A stretch of 13,983 nucleotides of DNA from CAYUWH01 sp964448615 (lineage in GTDB: Bacteria > Patescibacteriota > Gracilibacteria > Peribacterales > Peribacteraceae), in assembly GCA_964448615.1 (NCBI GenBank), contig CAYUWH010000037.1, positions 1-13,983 on the forward strand, given 5' to 3'. The notes below the pieces were generated by a model, which was not told the origin of the DNA, did no database searches, and saw only the letters and a program-made list of their open reading frames with translations. A program made the position numbers and the translations under genes. The stretch's first letter is position 1, and every line of letters starts with the position of its first letter. Shown piece by piece: positions 1 through 6,907 of this stretch.

Positions 1-749
1 TCCCACAATTTTCCTTCGAGTGCAGTGTATTGCTTCTTTTCTTCGCCGGGATACAACGGTTCCGCATGCAGCGTGATGAGTTCCATCAGCTGAATCAGGC
101 GCGCAGTCCATGGATTTTGCAGTGCTTTTTCCGGTAATCCGCGTGAAAGGAGTGCATCGTAGCAATGCAATAATCCTTTGAGATTCGCGTCACCGCGGTG
201 CGCCATTCCTTTGGCAATCGTTTCAATCTCGGCACCGTCGGAATACCCTTCGCAGTGGCGGATCGTCTTTTTCATGTAGACGATGACCATGTATCGCATG
301 ACTTCGAGCAGATACGGACTCGAGACTTCTTGTCCGCTGCAAAACAAGGCGACCAAGTTGACGGTCTTCGGCATCGTATTATGGGAGCTCACGGCATCTT
401 CCTTTATCAAAATGCGTGCCATGCGTTCGGGGTCGTCATTCTTCTGCTCCGCAGATTCGATGGATTCGAGGAGTGATTCTTCTAGCTCCGTGTTCTGCTT
501 GGGCATCTCCTCTTCATCACGTACTACGCCGAAATCGCGACGCAAATCTTCGTCGTCTCCTTCATAGTCATTCAAAGGGGGCATTCCGTGTAGCGTTTCT
601 TTCGTTTGATTAAGCATGCCCTCTACACGGTTGATATGCGGCGAAGGAGTCAGCACTTCTGGCGCTGTTTCTTCAGTAACTTCTGAGCCGTTTCCCGATC
701 CACCGCCTTCTACATACCCGAATTGGTCTTGATCGTGGTTGTCACTCAT
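1..749 (-). CDS. Hypothetical acidic protein, 3' end beyond window
   Basis: The frame is open from an ATG at 749 to the window edge (about 249 codons, no stop), so the C-terminus is missing. The first 100 or so residues are rich in Asp, Glu, Gly and Ser (it begins MSDNHDQDQFGYVEGG) and look disordered. The rest is more ordered and helical, with a segment containing NLVALFCSGQEV and RYMVIVYMKKTIRHCEGYSD. I see no signal peptide, membrane helix or catalytic motif, and I do not recognise the family. The start is supported by a divergent promoter immediately upstream: TTGCAT at 784-779, a 17-base spacer and TATGTT at 761-756, only 6 bases before the ATG. There is no Shine-Dalgarno sequence. It is transcribed divergently from the RlpA-like gene. 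That this is a real gene rests on the long open frame, the promoter and sensible composition; the function is unknown. Confidence 0.75.
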   Translation of the reverse strand, partial: MSDNHDQDQFGYVEGGGSGNGSEVTEETAPEVLTPSPHINRVEGMLNQTKETLHGMPPLNDYEGDDEDLRRDFGVVRDEEEMPKQNTELEESLLESIESAEQKNDDPERMARILIKEDAVSSHNTMPKTVNLVALFCSGQEVSSPYLLEVMRYMVIVYMKKTIRHCEGYSDGAEIETIAKGMAHRGDANLKGLLHCYDALLSRGLPEKALQNPWTARLIQLMELITLHAEPLYPGEEKKQYTALEGKLW

Positions 750-755
750 GTTATG

Positions 756-784
756 AACATACACTAAAACCCATATAAATGCAA
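756..784 (-). promoter_or_regulatory. Promoter for the left-edge hypothetical gene
   Basis: On the minus strand TTGCAT (784-779) and TATGTT (761-756) are separated by 17 bases. Six bases follow the -10 before the ATG at 749, so the transcript would begin at or very near the start codon. Prediction from sequence only. Confidence 0.5.
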
Positions 785-790
785 GTATTC

Positions 791-819
791 TTGCGCTCAT
801 CTCAAATCTTCCTCATGCT
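791..819 (+). promoter_or_regulatory. Promoter for the RlpA-like gene
   Basis: TTGCGC (791-796) and CATGCT (814-819) are separated by 17 bases, and the ATG at 828 follows 8 bases after the -10. It is back to back with the minus-strand promoter at 756-784. The two TTGC -35 cores form a small inverted repeat, GCAAG-tatt-CTTGC (781-794). No Shine-Dalgarno sequence precedes the ATG. Confidence 0.5.
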
Positions 820-827
820 CTCCACGT

Positions 828-1874
828 ATGAAACGCACCCTCGCCCTCCTCTGTTTTTTGGTTATTCCGTTCCATGTCCTCGCTGCCGAAACGCCGATCT
901 CCCGCCGCGATGGATTTTTGCTGATCTGGCAGAGCCTCGGCCGGCCGGCGCAGCAGACGAATAAGGCGTCGTTCGAGGATGTGAACGAAGGCGATGCAGG
1001 ATTTACGGAGCTTCTCTACGCCAAGTCGCGCAAGATTCTCGATGACGAAGATCGTTTTTTCCCCGATGAACCCCTTCGCCTCGGTGAGACGCTGACATGG
1101 CTCCTGCGTTCGCGGAATATCGATGATCCGGAAAATATTTCCGTTGAAACTCTCAGCGGGTATCTCATGCAGTATCCGATCGCCGCACTGCCCACGGAAG
1201 AACAGGCGAGCGCTCCCATCACGCAAGAAACGTTGTTGTATCTTGCGCAAAGTCTTGATGATCATTTGAAAAATGAAGTGCACGAAGCAAGTCTCTATGC
1301 TGAAAAATGGCATGGGAAGGGTACGGCGTTCGGTGAGAAGTTTGACATGCACATGATGACCGCCGCGCACCGCACGTTTCCGCACAATACGCTTGTGCGC
1401 GTGACGAACATTGCGAATGGAAAAAGTGTGGTCGTGCGCATCAACGACCGCGGCCCCTTCGTGAAAGGTCGCGACATGGATTTGAGCCTTGCTGCGTTCA
1501 CGACGATTGAAGAGCGAAGCAGAGGAATTCTTCGTGCCACGTTCCAGCGCCTTGGTGATGTCAGTGTTGTCTACGGATGCGACTCTTCGATGCGCCGTTA
1601 TCAAACTCGCTTGAGCAGAAATCAACGACTGTTGCCAGGCATTCCTTGGACGTTGCCACTCGGCGAGCCTCTTGCGGTTCGTTCGAATGCTGGTTTTGCA
1701 TTGCGATCTGTCCGCTATCCCGACGGCACGGTGACGGCAATGCAGGATTGGATTACGAAAGAAGAAGTATTCACCTTCAAGCCCTCCGTGACCGGTCTTT
1801 ACGAATTCACGCTTTCGGCCCTAAACGGCGTGAAAAAAACATTCTCGATGCAGGTGACGGAGTGCGCGCAATAA
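828..1874 (+). CDS. RlpA-like septal ring lytic transglycosylase (DPBB domain) with SLH-like N-terminus
   Basis: This is a secreted cell-wall protein of 348 residues. Residues 1-20 are a signal peptide (MKRT, a hydrophobic core, then a VLAAE cleavage region). Residues 25-100 resemble S-layer homology repeats: FEDV at 49-52 and a FFPDEPLRLGE stretch at 77-87. Residues 153-250 form the RlpA double-psi beta-barrel: ASLYAEKWHGKGTAFGEKFD, then MTAAHRTFPHNTLVRVTN and VVVRINDRGPFVKGRDMDLS. E170, H181 and D207 fall at the spacing (11 and 26 residues) of the residues known to be needed for Pseudomonas RlpA activity, so lytic transglycosylase activity on peptidoglycan is plausible. About 100 C-terminal residues look like a beta-rich domain rather than the SPOR domain of many RlpA proteins. 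The SLH-like region may anchor it to the envelope (inference). RlpA homology is strong; enzymatic activity is inferred. Confidence 0.9.
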   Translation: MKRTLALLCFLVIPFHVLAAETPISRRDGFLLIWQSLGRPAQQTNKASFEDVNEGDAGFTELLYAKSRKILDDEDRFFPDEPLRLGETLTWLLRSRNIDDPENISVETLSGYLMQYPIAALPTEEQASAPITQETLLYLAQSLDDHLKNEVHEASLYAEKWHGKGTAFGEKFDMHMMTAAHRTFPHNTLVRVTNIANGKSVVVRINDRGPFVKGRDMDLSLAAFTTIEERSRGILRATFQRLGDVSVVYGCDSSMRRYQTRLSRNQRLLPGIPWTLPLGEPLAVRSNAGFALRSVRYPDGTVTAMQDWITKEEVFTFKPSVTGLYEFTLSALNGVKKTFSMQVTECAQ

Positions 1875-1906
1875 ACACCTTGCAGCTATCGTAAAACGCG
1901 GTTTTT

Positions 1907-1936
1907 TGCTATAATAACTAGATTATACTTAGCTCG
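1907..1936 (+). promoter_or_regulatory. Extended -10 promoter before the TraG-like gene
   Basis: TGCTATAAT (1907-1915) is a perfect extended -10 element and would start transcription near 1922. A second hexamer, TATACT (1924-1929), lies 7 bases before the GTG at 1937 and could instead give a leaderless transcript. No clear -35 is present for either, apart from a T-run at 1902-1907. Confidence 0.5.
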
Positions 1937-4543
1937 GTGGTTACCTTTTTCCGCTTCTTCTTCTGGCCGATTCTGTGGGGCGCCGTTGCTCTCGTGAGCA
2001 TTGTATTTCAATGGACGATTTGGGGAGACATTTGGGGATGGCTTTTGCAGGATCCTTGGCGGTTTTTGCTGCCGGTTTCCATTTATGGAGGGTGGCGCAT
2101 TTTTGTGCATGCAGCCCGTTTTGCCTATGCATTTTGGATGTCGCGGTACTTGGTTTCCATGAAGGTGCTCTTGCCGCGCAGTGACACGAAGATCGATCAA
2201 GAAAGGCGCACCGAAAAAGATTTTAAAGAGAAAGTCGCACTCATGGAACAGTTGTACCGCGCATTGTGGGAAGTGAAGACGCTGACATTCTGGCAGTCGG
2301 TGCATTTCTGGATGTTCCGCTACATCTGCATGAGTTTTGAGATGTATGTGGAAAAAGGAGAGTTGATTTTCTATGTCGTGGTGCAGCCGAGCCTCGTGTC
2401 GATCGTGGAAAAGCAGATCACGTCGTTCTATCCCGATGCCGAAGTGACGTTGCAGGCGACTCCGGAAATTTGGGTCAAGGGAAGCCAGCTTGTTGGGTAC
2501 AACATGAAACTGCAAAAAAATTACGTGTATCCGATTCGGTATTACGAGCAGATGCAGGATGATCCGCTCAACGATATGGGAAACGTGCTCAGCAAATTCG
2601 AGGCCGGCGATCATGCATGTATTCAGGTGGTGTTTCAACCGTCGTTTTCCAATAAATGGGGGAAACATGCGCGCACCTTTGCAAGCACGAAATTCAAAGG
2701 AAAAAAAGATCGGTGGGTGTCACACATTCCGATCATCACGCCGATACTGCGCGTGCTCGGCGGCATCGCGACTGGAGACACGAGCACCATGGCGCCGGGC
2801 GCGAGTTCCGGAGATTCCTTTGTGCGTATGATCCAACCGGAGGAAGAGCTCTATAAACGCATGGGCGAGAAGGCGGGTATGAGTTGGTTCCATTGTTCCG
2901 TGCGCATCATGGGGGCCAGTTCCACCATGCGCCGCGCGATCGATATCACCAACAACCTGCAAGTCGCCTTCAACGTGTTCCGCGATCTGTACGGCAACTC
3001 GTTCGCAAACCATCGAGAAATCGTTGATTTCCTCCCGTTGGTGTGGAATGCGCCGATCATTCACTGGAAATGGAAGCACCGCATCAATGGCTACTGGAGC
3101 AAGACGCTTCTCGTGGAGCGTGAGCTTGCCGGTCTCTACCACTTCCCCGACAGCCGCTATAACAAAATCCCGATCATCCAGTGGATTACCTATCGTGTGT
3201 TGCCACCTCCACCGAATGCGCCGACGGAAGGTGTAGTGCTTGGTATCAACCGCTACCGCGCCCAGGAAACCCCGATCCGGTTCATGCATAAAGACCGCAC
3301 GCGACATGAGTACATCATCGGTAAATCCGGTACGGGTAAATCCGCCTTGCTGAGCTGGCAGATCCGCCAGGATATCGCGGCAGGAGAAGGACTCTGCGTG
3401 GTCGATCCCCACGGCGATCTGATCGAAGATGCGCTCGCGCACGTTCCCAAAGAGCGCGCGAAAGATATCATCCTCTTTGATCCCGCTGATACTGAGCGTC
3501 CGATGGGACTCAACATGTTGGAAGCGCACACGCCCGAAGAAAAAGACCGCGCCTCGCTCGATGCGATGGAAATCTTTATTAAGATGTACGGCTCCGAAAT
3601 CTTCGGTCCGCGCATCCAGCACTATTTCCGCAACGGCTGTCTCACCCTGATGGATGATGAGGAAGAAGGCGCTACGCTCATCGATGTGCCGCGCTTGTTC
3701 GTGGATGATGAATTCCAGCGCTACAAAGTCAGCAAGTGCAAGAACGTGGTCGTGCGCAGCTTCTGGGAGAATGAAATCGCCAAAACCGGCTCGCGCGAGA
3801 AGGAAGAAATGATTCCGTATTTCTCCGCGAAATTCGGTCCCTTCATCACGAATACCACGATCCGCAATATCATCGGTCAGCCGAAGAGCGCGTTCAACAT
3901 CCGCGAAGTGATGGATAGCGGCAAAGTGCTGCTCGTGAACTTGTCCAAAGGAAAAATCGGAGATATCAACGCGCAGTTGCTTGGATTGATCTTCGTGAAC
4001 AAGGTGAACATGGCGGCCATGAGTCGCGCGGATGTGCCGCAAGCGCAGCGCAAGCGGTTCTATCTGTATGTCGACGAGTTCCAGAACTTCATCACCGATG
4101 CGTTCGCGACCATCCTCTCCGAGGCACGTAAATACGAACTCGGTCTGATCATGGCGCACCAATATATCGGCCAACTCACGGGCAAAACCGCTGAGTACGA
4201 TCAGGCGAACACCAAGATTCGCGATGCCGTCTTCGGTAACGTCGGTACGATTCTGAGCTTCAAGATCGGCGCGGAAGACGCCGAGTACATGGCGAAAGAA
4301 TTCGCGCCGGTGCTCAGCGAGCAAGACGTGATCGGCATTCCGAATTTCCACTGCTATGCCAAACTGAACATCAACAATACGAGCTCGCGTCCGTTCAGCA
4401 TGGCGACGATTTACGACGAATCGAACCGCAACGATAAGCTCGCACAGCTCGTGAAGGAATACAGCCGCATGAAGTACGGACGCAAAAAGATTTTCGTTGA
4501 CCAAGAGATCGAGGATAGAATAGGAATCGCAAAAAGTTCCTGA
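1937..4543 (+). CDS. TraG/TraD-like type IV secretion/DNA-translocation ATPase, membrane-anchored
   Basis: 868 residues starting at a GTG. Two or more hydrophobic segments lie at about 2-27 and 40-70, rich in Phe and Trp, so the N-terminus is in the membrane. Residues 80-440 form a long soluble region that I do not recognise in detail; patescibacterial ATPases of this kind carry a similar conserved region. The C-terminal half is a RecA-like motor: Walker A IGKSGTGKSA (461-470), VDPHGDLIEDAL near 489, Walker B-like YLYVDEFQNF (710-719) and a following LIMAHQYIGQL sensor-like segment, as in TraG/TraD/VirD4 coupling proteins and HerA/FtsK-type pumps. It probably moves DNA or protein across the membrane by ATP hydrolysis. 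No VirB4, PrgI, pilin or relaxase gene is next to it here, so it is an orphan in this window. GTG start: no Shine-Dalgarno; -10 elements lie immediately upstream. The ATPase class is secure; the substrate is unknown. Confidence 0.88.
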   Translation: MVTFFRFFFWPILWGAVALVSIVFQWTIWGDIWGWLLQDPWRFLLPVSIYGGWRIFVHAARFAYAFWMSRYLVSMKVLLPRSDTKIDQERRTEKDFKEKVALMEQLYRALWEVKTLTFWQSVHFWMFRYICMSFEMYVEKGELIFYVVVQPSLVSIVEKQITSFYPDAEVTLQATPEIWVKGSQLVGYNMKLQKNYVYPIRYYEQMQDDPLNDMGNVLSKFEAGDHACIQVVFQPSFSNKWGKHARTFASTKFKGKKDRWVSHIPIITPILRVLGGIATGDTSTMAPGASSGDSFVRMIQPEEELYKRMGEKAGMSWFHCSVRIMGASSTMRRAIDITNNLQVAFNVFRDLYGNSFANHREIVDFLPLVWNAPIIHWKWKHRINGYWSKTLLVERELAGLYHFPDSRYNKIPIIQWITYRVLPPPPNAPTEGVVLGINRYRAQETPIRFMHKDRTRHEYIIGKSGTGKSALLSWQIRQDIAAGEGLCVVDPHGDLIEDALAHVPKERAKDIILFDPADTERPMGLNMLEAHTPEEKDRASLDAMEIFIKMYGSEIFGPRIQHYFRNGCLTLMDDEEEGATLIDVPRLFVDDEFQRYKVSKCKNVVVRSFWENEIAKTGSREKEEMIPYFSAKFGPFITNTTIRNIIGQPKSAFNIREVMDSGKVLLVNLSKGKIGDINAQLLGLIFVNKVNMAAMSRADVPQAQRKRFYLYVDEFQNFITDAFATILSEARKYELGLIMAHQYIGQLTGKTAEYDQANTKIRDAVFGNVGTILSFKIGAEDAEYMAKEFAPVLSEQDVIGIPNFHCYAKLNINNTSSRPFSMATIYDESNRNDKLAQLVKEYSRMKYGRKKIFVDQEIEDRIGIAKSS

Positions 4544-4554
4544 GATGTCTCTTA

Positions 4555-4583
4555 TTGCGGCCTATCTGGATTCCCTTTATGCT
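4555..4583 (+). promoter_or_regulatory. Promoter for ybaB
   Basis: TTGCGG (4555-4560) and TATGCT (4578-4583) are separated by 17 bases, and the ATG at 4592 follows 8 bases after the -10. The -35 begins only 12 bases after the upstream gene's stop, so ybaB probably has its own promoter. No Shine-Dalgarno sequence is visible. Confidence 0.5.
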
Positions 4584-4591
4584 GCCCGTCT

Positions 4592-4903
4592 ATGAACTCT
4601 TTCTCCAAAATGCGGGACATGTATCGCCTCCAGCGCGATGCGAAGCAGATTCGCAAGGATCTTGCGAAAATTCATATTGAGGCTGAGACCAACGGATTGA
4701 AGGTTATTGTCACGGCCGAGCAGGAAATTGTGTCCGTACACATTCCTGAGGGAATGGAACGATCCGCCATCGAACACGCCATGAAAGACGCCACGAACCG
4801 CGCGATGAAAAAAGCGCAGTTGGTTGCTGCGGAACGCATGCAGGGCATCATGAAACAAATGGGAATGCCCGCGGGCGGCGCGGATGAATTGCCGGCGGCG
4901 TAA
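4592..4903 (+). CDS. YbaB/EbfC family nucleoid-associated DNA-binding protein
   Basis: 103 residues, the usual length for YbaB/EbfC. A charged helix (RDMYRLQRDAKQIRKDLAKI) is followed by a central beta-sheet (IHIEAETNGLKVIVTAEQEIVSVHIPEG), then a long helix (IEHAMKDATNRAMKKAQLVA) and a Met/Gly-rich tail ending in QMGMPAGGADELPAA. This is the family's alpha/beta arrangement and its typical M..MG-P..G tail. Family members bind DNA as dimers and coat the nucleoid. In many bacteria ybaB lies between dnaX and recR, but neither is next to it here. It has its own predicted promoter, is 48 bp downstream of the TraG-like gene, and is followed by the tandem palindromic repeats. The residues Met-Asn-Ser-Phe at the start suit a short unstructured N-terminus. 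Family assignment is confident. Confidence 0.88.
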   Translation: MNSFSKMRDMYRLQRDAKQIRKDLAKIHIEAETNGLKVIVTAEQEIVSVHIPEGMERSAIEHAMKDATNRAMKKAQLVAAERMQGIMKQMGMPAGGADELPAA

Positions 4904-4935
4904 TCAATGTGTGACAAATTTGATGTAATTTAACC

Positions 4936-4968
4936 GTGTAGGGGCGTCCAATTTGGACGCCCCTACAC
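4936..4968. repeat. Perfect hairpin palindrome, copy 1
   Basis: Arms of 16 bases (GTGTAGGGGCGTCCAA at 4936-4951 and its exact complement at 4953-4968) with a single-base loop. It contains GTAG near its 5' foot, the tetranucleotide that marks many REP sequences. There is no T-run after it, so it is not a standard intrinsic terminator for ybaB. Confidence 0.85.
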
Positions 4969-5020
4969 ACGTGTTGCGATATATTCACATCGTGATAGGA
5001 AAAAATTATTATGTGACAAT

Positions 5021-5036
5021 ATTGGTTTAAACCAAT
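5021..5036. repeat. 16-bp perfect palindrome abutting hairpin copy 2
   Basis: ATTGGTTTAAACCAAT is fully self-complementary and ends on the base directly before the second GTGTAGGG hairpin. Copy 1 has no such palindrome at the matching place, so it is either specific to this unit or decayed in the other. It could be an operator for mltG or part of the repeat unit; nothing here decides. Confidence 0.6.
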
Positions 5037-5071
5037 CGTGTAGGGCCGTGCGACTCGCACGGCCCTACACG
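5037..5071. repeat. Perfect hairpin palindrome, copy 2
   Basis: Arms of 17 bases (CGTGTAGGGCCGTGCGA at 5037-5053 and its exact complement at 5055-5071) with a one-base loop. Compared with copy 1 the shared 16-base stem differs at three positions, and each change is matched on the opposite arm, so the hairpin rather than the sequence has been kept. No T-run follows. Confidence 0.85.
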
Positions 5072-5119
5072 GTGTTTGCAAATACGCCCAAACGTTAGAT
5101 TGTTTCATGTCATTTCCGG

Positions 5120-5125
5120 TATCAT
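5120..5125 (+). promoter_or_regulatory. -10 element of mltG, apparently leaderless
   Basis: TATCAT at 5120-5125 leaves 6 bases before the ATG at 5132, so transcription would begin at the start codon. A -35 is not clear (TTGTTT at 5100-5105 would give a 14-base spacer). No Shine-Dalgarno sequence is present. Confidence 0.4.
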
Positions 5126-5131
5126 CATCGC

Positions 5132-6148
5132 ATGAAAAAATGGATCATCCTCATTGTGTTGATTGTCGTCGCATTCGTTGTGGGAAGACAGATGTATTAT
5201 GCGAGTGCCCTTGCCCCAGTTGATCGCAGCGACGAAGCGCGTGAGTTGGTCACGATTTCCAAAGGATCGACCGTGAAAGACATCGCGCAGATGTTGGAAG
5301 AAAAAGGAGTGATCCGTTCCGCATGGGCGTTCCGCTCCTATGTGCAAGCCAAGGAATTGGATCAGCAAATGAAAGCCGGAACGTTCGTATTAATGCGCTC
5401 GATGGACACCGCCGCCATCGCCGCCGCCATCGCGGAGGGCGAAGCGGGCGAGATGGTGATCACCATTCCGGAGGGGTACACCGTGAGCGATATTGATGCG
5501 TTGCTTGCGGAAAAAGGATTGGCGAAGCCCGGAGAAACGATCAAATGCGCGCAGACCTGTGATTTTGCGAGCTTCGAATTTCTCCCGAACACCGCGGGAC
5601 TCGCGCCGCGCGGCGGAAAGCTCGAGGGATATTTGTTCCCGGATACCTACTTCGTGACTGTCGGGGATTTTCAGGTGAAGTTTTTCTTGGAACGTTTGCT
5701 GACGACTTTCCGCAAGCGCATCATCGAAGCACATGCGGAGGCGTTGAAAACATCCAAGCGCACGTTACACGAGATCGTCACCATGGGCTCATTGATCGAA
5801 GAAGAAACGCGGACCGATAGCGAGCGCCCGATCGTCGCGGGGATTCTCTGGAAGCGCTATGACGCGCAGATGGGGCTCGGAGTGGATGCCGCCGTTCGGT
5901 ATATTTTGGAGAAGCAGACGGGCGCACTGACGGTGGGGGATCTTAATGTCGATTCGCCGTACAACTTGCGCAAATTCCGCGGGCTCACGCCCGGACCGAT
6001 TGCCAACGCGAGCTTCAAAAGCATCGAAGCGGCGTTAAAGCCTCAGGAAAGTGCGTATTTCTACTATCTGCATGGAAATGACGGCATGATTCGCTATGCG
6101 GTGACGAATGATGAGCATAATGCGAATAGGGCGGCTTACCTGCGATAA
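5132..6148 (+). CDS. mltG: Endolytic murein transglycosylase MltG (YceG-like)
   Basis: 338 residues, close to the family's usual length. An N-terminal membrane anchor (about 3-19, KWIILIVLIVVAFVVG) is followed by a LysM-like substrate-binding region (about 38-88, with ISKGSTVKDIAQMLEEKGVI) and the YceG catalytic domain. E223 in GSLIEEETRTD matches the catalytic glutamate of E. coli MltG (VEKET context). The family signature GLGVDAAVRYIL, then DSPYNLRKFRGLTPGPIANA (275-294), is intact, as is the C-terminal DG..RYAVTNDEHN. MltG cleaves nascent glycan strands at the outer face of the membrane and so sets strand length. ATG start with a -10 hexamer 6 bases upstream. It lies after the palindromic doublet and before the LOG-family gene, which has its own promoter. 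Confidence 0.95.
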   Translation: MKKWIILIVLIVVAFVVGRQMYYASALAPVDRSDEARELVTISKGSTVKDIAQMLEEKGVIRSAWAFRSYVQAKELDQQMKAGTFVLMRSMDTAAIAAAIAEGEAGEMVITIPEGYTVSDIDALLAEKGLAKPGETIKCAQTCDFASFEFLPNTAGLAPRGGKLEGYLFPDTYFVTVGDFQVKFFLERLLTTFRKRIIEAHAEALKTSKRTLHEIVTMGSLIEEETRTDSERPIVAGILWKRYDAQMGLGVDAAVRYILEKQTGALTVGDLNVDSPYNLRKFRGLTPGPIANASFKSIEAALKPQESAYFYYLHGNDGMIRYAVTNDEHNANRAAYLR

Positions 6149-6156
6149 GGCGTGGA

Positions 6157-6185
6157 TTGTCTAAAAAAGCAAAATATGCTATAAT
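6157..6185 (+). promoter_or_regulatory. Promoter for the LOG-family gene
   Basis: TTGTCT (6157-6162), a 17-base spacer and a consensus TATAAT (6180-6185) preceded by TG (6177-6178), giving an extended -10. Transcription would start near 6192, leaving about 17 bases of leader before the ATG at 6209, with no Shine-Dalgarno sequence. This is the best promoter in the window. Confidence 0.65.
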
Positions 6186-6208
6186 ACTTGAAGTAATCAC
6201 CAACATCT

Positions 6209-6841
6209 ATGAACTCACCCTTTCCGTCCTCCAACTCGCACTATCATCGCCTGAAAATCGGCGTGATGGGTTCGGCGAGCGGTCCCCAGACGGAAGATCC
6301 ATTGGCCAGAGAGAAGGCGCGCACGCTCGGGCATACCATCGCGAAGCGCGGGCACATTTTCATTAATGGCGCGTGTCCCGGCTTGCCGCATGATGCGATG
6401 TTGGCCTGCAAGGAATCCGGCGGCTTCGCTGTCGGTATTTCTCCCGCATTTTCGGAATACGAACACGTGCATGAATACATGTCTCCGCATGATCACGACT
6501 TGATCATCTATACGGGCATGGGATTCATGGAGCGCGATATCATCAATATTCGCTCGGCGGACGGCGTGGTCATCGTCGGTGGGGGCATCGGCACGTTGAA
6601 CGAATTCACGATCGCGTATGATGAAGGGCGTCCTATCGGCATCGTCACGAACTCCGGGGGAATTTCGAACTCCATCCCGCATATCGTCGAAGAACTGTGC
6701 AAGCGCAGCATGCCGCCGAATATCGTCTTCGATGATGATCCCGTCGCACTCATTAGCAAGCTCGAAGTCGCTATCCGCGCCTTCCCGTTGCCGATTCGTG
6801 AAGACGGCCGTGTCAAAGATTTGAAGCAGGGGAGAGGGTAA
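6209..6841 (+). CDS. LOG/TIGR00725-type Rossmann-fold protein
   Basis: 210 residues with the fold of the LOG (lysine decarboxylase-like) superfamily. An N-terminal Rossmann strand and loop (KIGVMGSASGP, 16-26) is followed by an NGACPGLPHDAM segment (53-64), the conserved MERD (107-110) with N113 and R115, and the nucleotide-phosphate loop GGGIGTLNE (124-132), equivalent to PGGxGTxxE with Val-Gly in place of Pro-Gly. LOG proteins bind nucleotides. Some release cytokinin-like bases from nucleoside monophosphates; others are related to molybdenum-cofactor carriers. Which of these applies cannot be told from sequence. About 12 residues at the N-terminus look unstructured. It has its own strong promoter, and its 3' end faces the TPR gene convergently. 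Family is confident, biochemical role is not. Confidence 0.85.
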   Translation: MNSPFPSSNSHYHRLKIGVMGSASGPQTEDPLAREKARTLGHTIAKRGHIFINGACPGLPHDAMLACKESGGFAVGISPAFSEYEHVHEYMSPHDHDLIIYTGMGFMERDIINIRSADGVVIVGGGIGTLNEFTIAYDEGRPIGIVTNSGGISNSIPHIVEELCKRSMPPNIVFDDDPVALISKLEVAIRAFPLPIREDGRVKDLKQGRG

Positions 6842-6907
6842 TAGCGTATAGGAGTTAGCTTTTAGATTATCGAATTTATTAACCTAACAGCTATTAGCTA
6901 AACGCTA
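6842..6907. repeat. AT-rich inverted repeat between convergent genes
   Basis: TAGCGT (6842-6847) pairs with ACGCTA (6902-6907), and TTAGCT (6855-6860) pairs with AGCTAA (6896-6901), with AT-rich sequence between. It spans the whole gap between two convergent stop codons and the right arm includes the TAG of the TPR gene. It could act as a weak two-way terminator or be a decayed short repeat. There is no proper T-run. Confidence 0.4.

Larger units (their letters stand above)
4910..5090. repeat. Two tandem REP/MITE-like palindromic units, 102-bp period
   Basis: Two diverged copies of one unit stand in direct orientation. TGTGACAA occurs at 4910-4917 and again at 5012-5019. Exactly 18 bases later each copy has GTGTAGGG (4936 and 5038), which starts a perfect hairpin. 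After the hairpin both copies have a gtgtt..gc..at-like segment. All landmarks are offset by exactly 102 bp. The stretch fills most of the 228-bp gap between ybaB and mltG and contains no gene. I take it for a doublet of a dispersed short palindromic element. Confidence 0.75.

Noticed and set aside
781..794. GCAAG-tatt-CTTGC inverted repeat as an operator
   Set aside because: The arms are the two divergent TTGC -35 cores, so the symmetry follows from back-to-back promoters.
813..1625. 270-codon open frame on the minus strand
   Set aside because: It is opposite the RlpA coding region, which has conserved catalytic residues; composition is shadow-like and there is no promoter.
3317..3346. Direct repeat of GGTAAATCC in the TraG-like gene
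   Set aside because: It encodes the two GKS groups of the Walker A loop (IGKSGTGKS) and needs no other explanation.
2720..4504. 594-codon open frame on the minus strand
   Set aside because: It lies fully opposite the TraG-like gene, its protein is His/Arg/Asp/Val-rich with no motif, and the plus-strand gene has clear Walker motifs. It is a codon-bias shadow.
4936..5071. Rho-independent terminators of ybaB
   Set aside because: The stems are strong but neither is followed by a run of T, and both belong to a duplicated 102-bp unit, so a repeat is the better reading.
4910..5090. CRISPR array
   Set aside because: There are only two diverged units, with palindromes rather than short repeats with unique spacers, and no cas genes.
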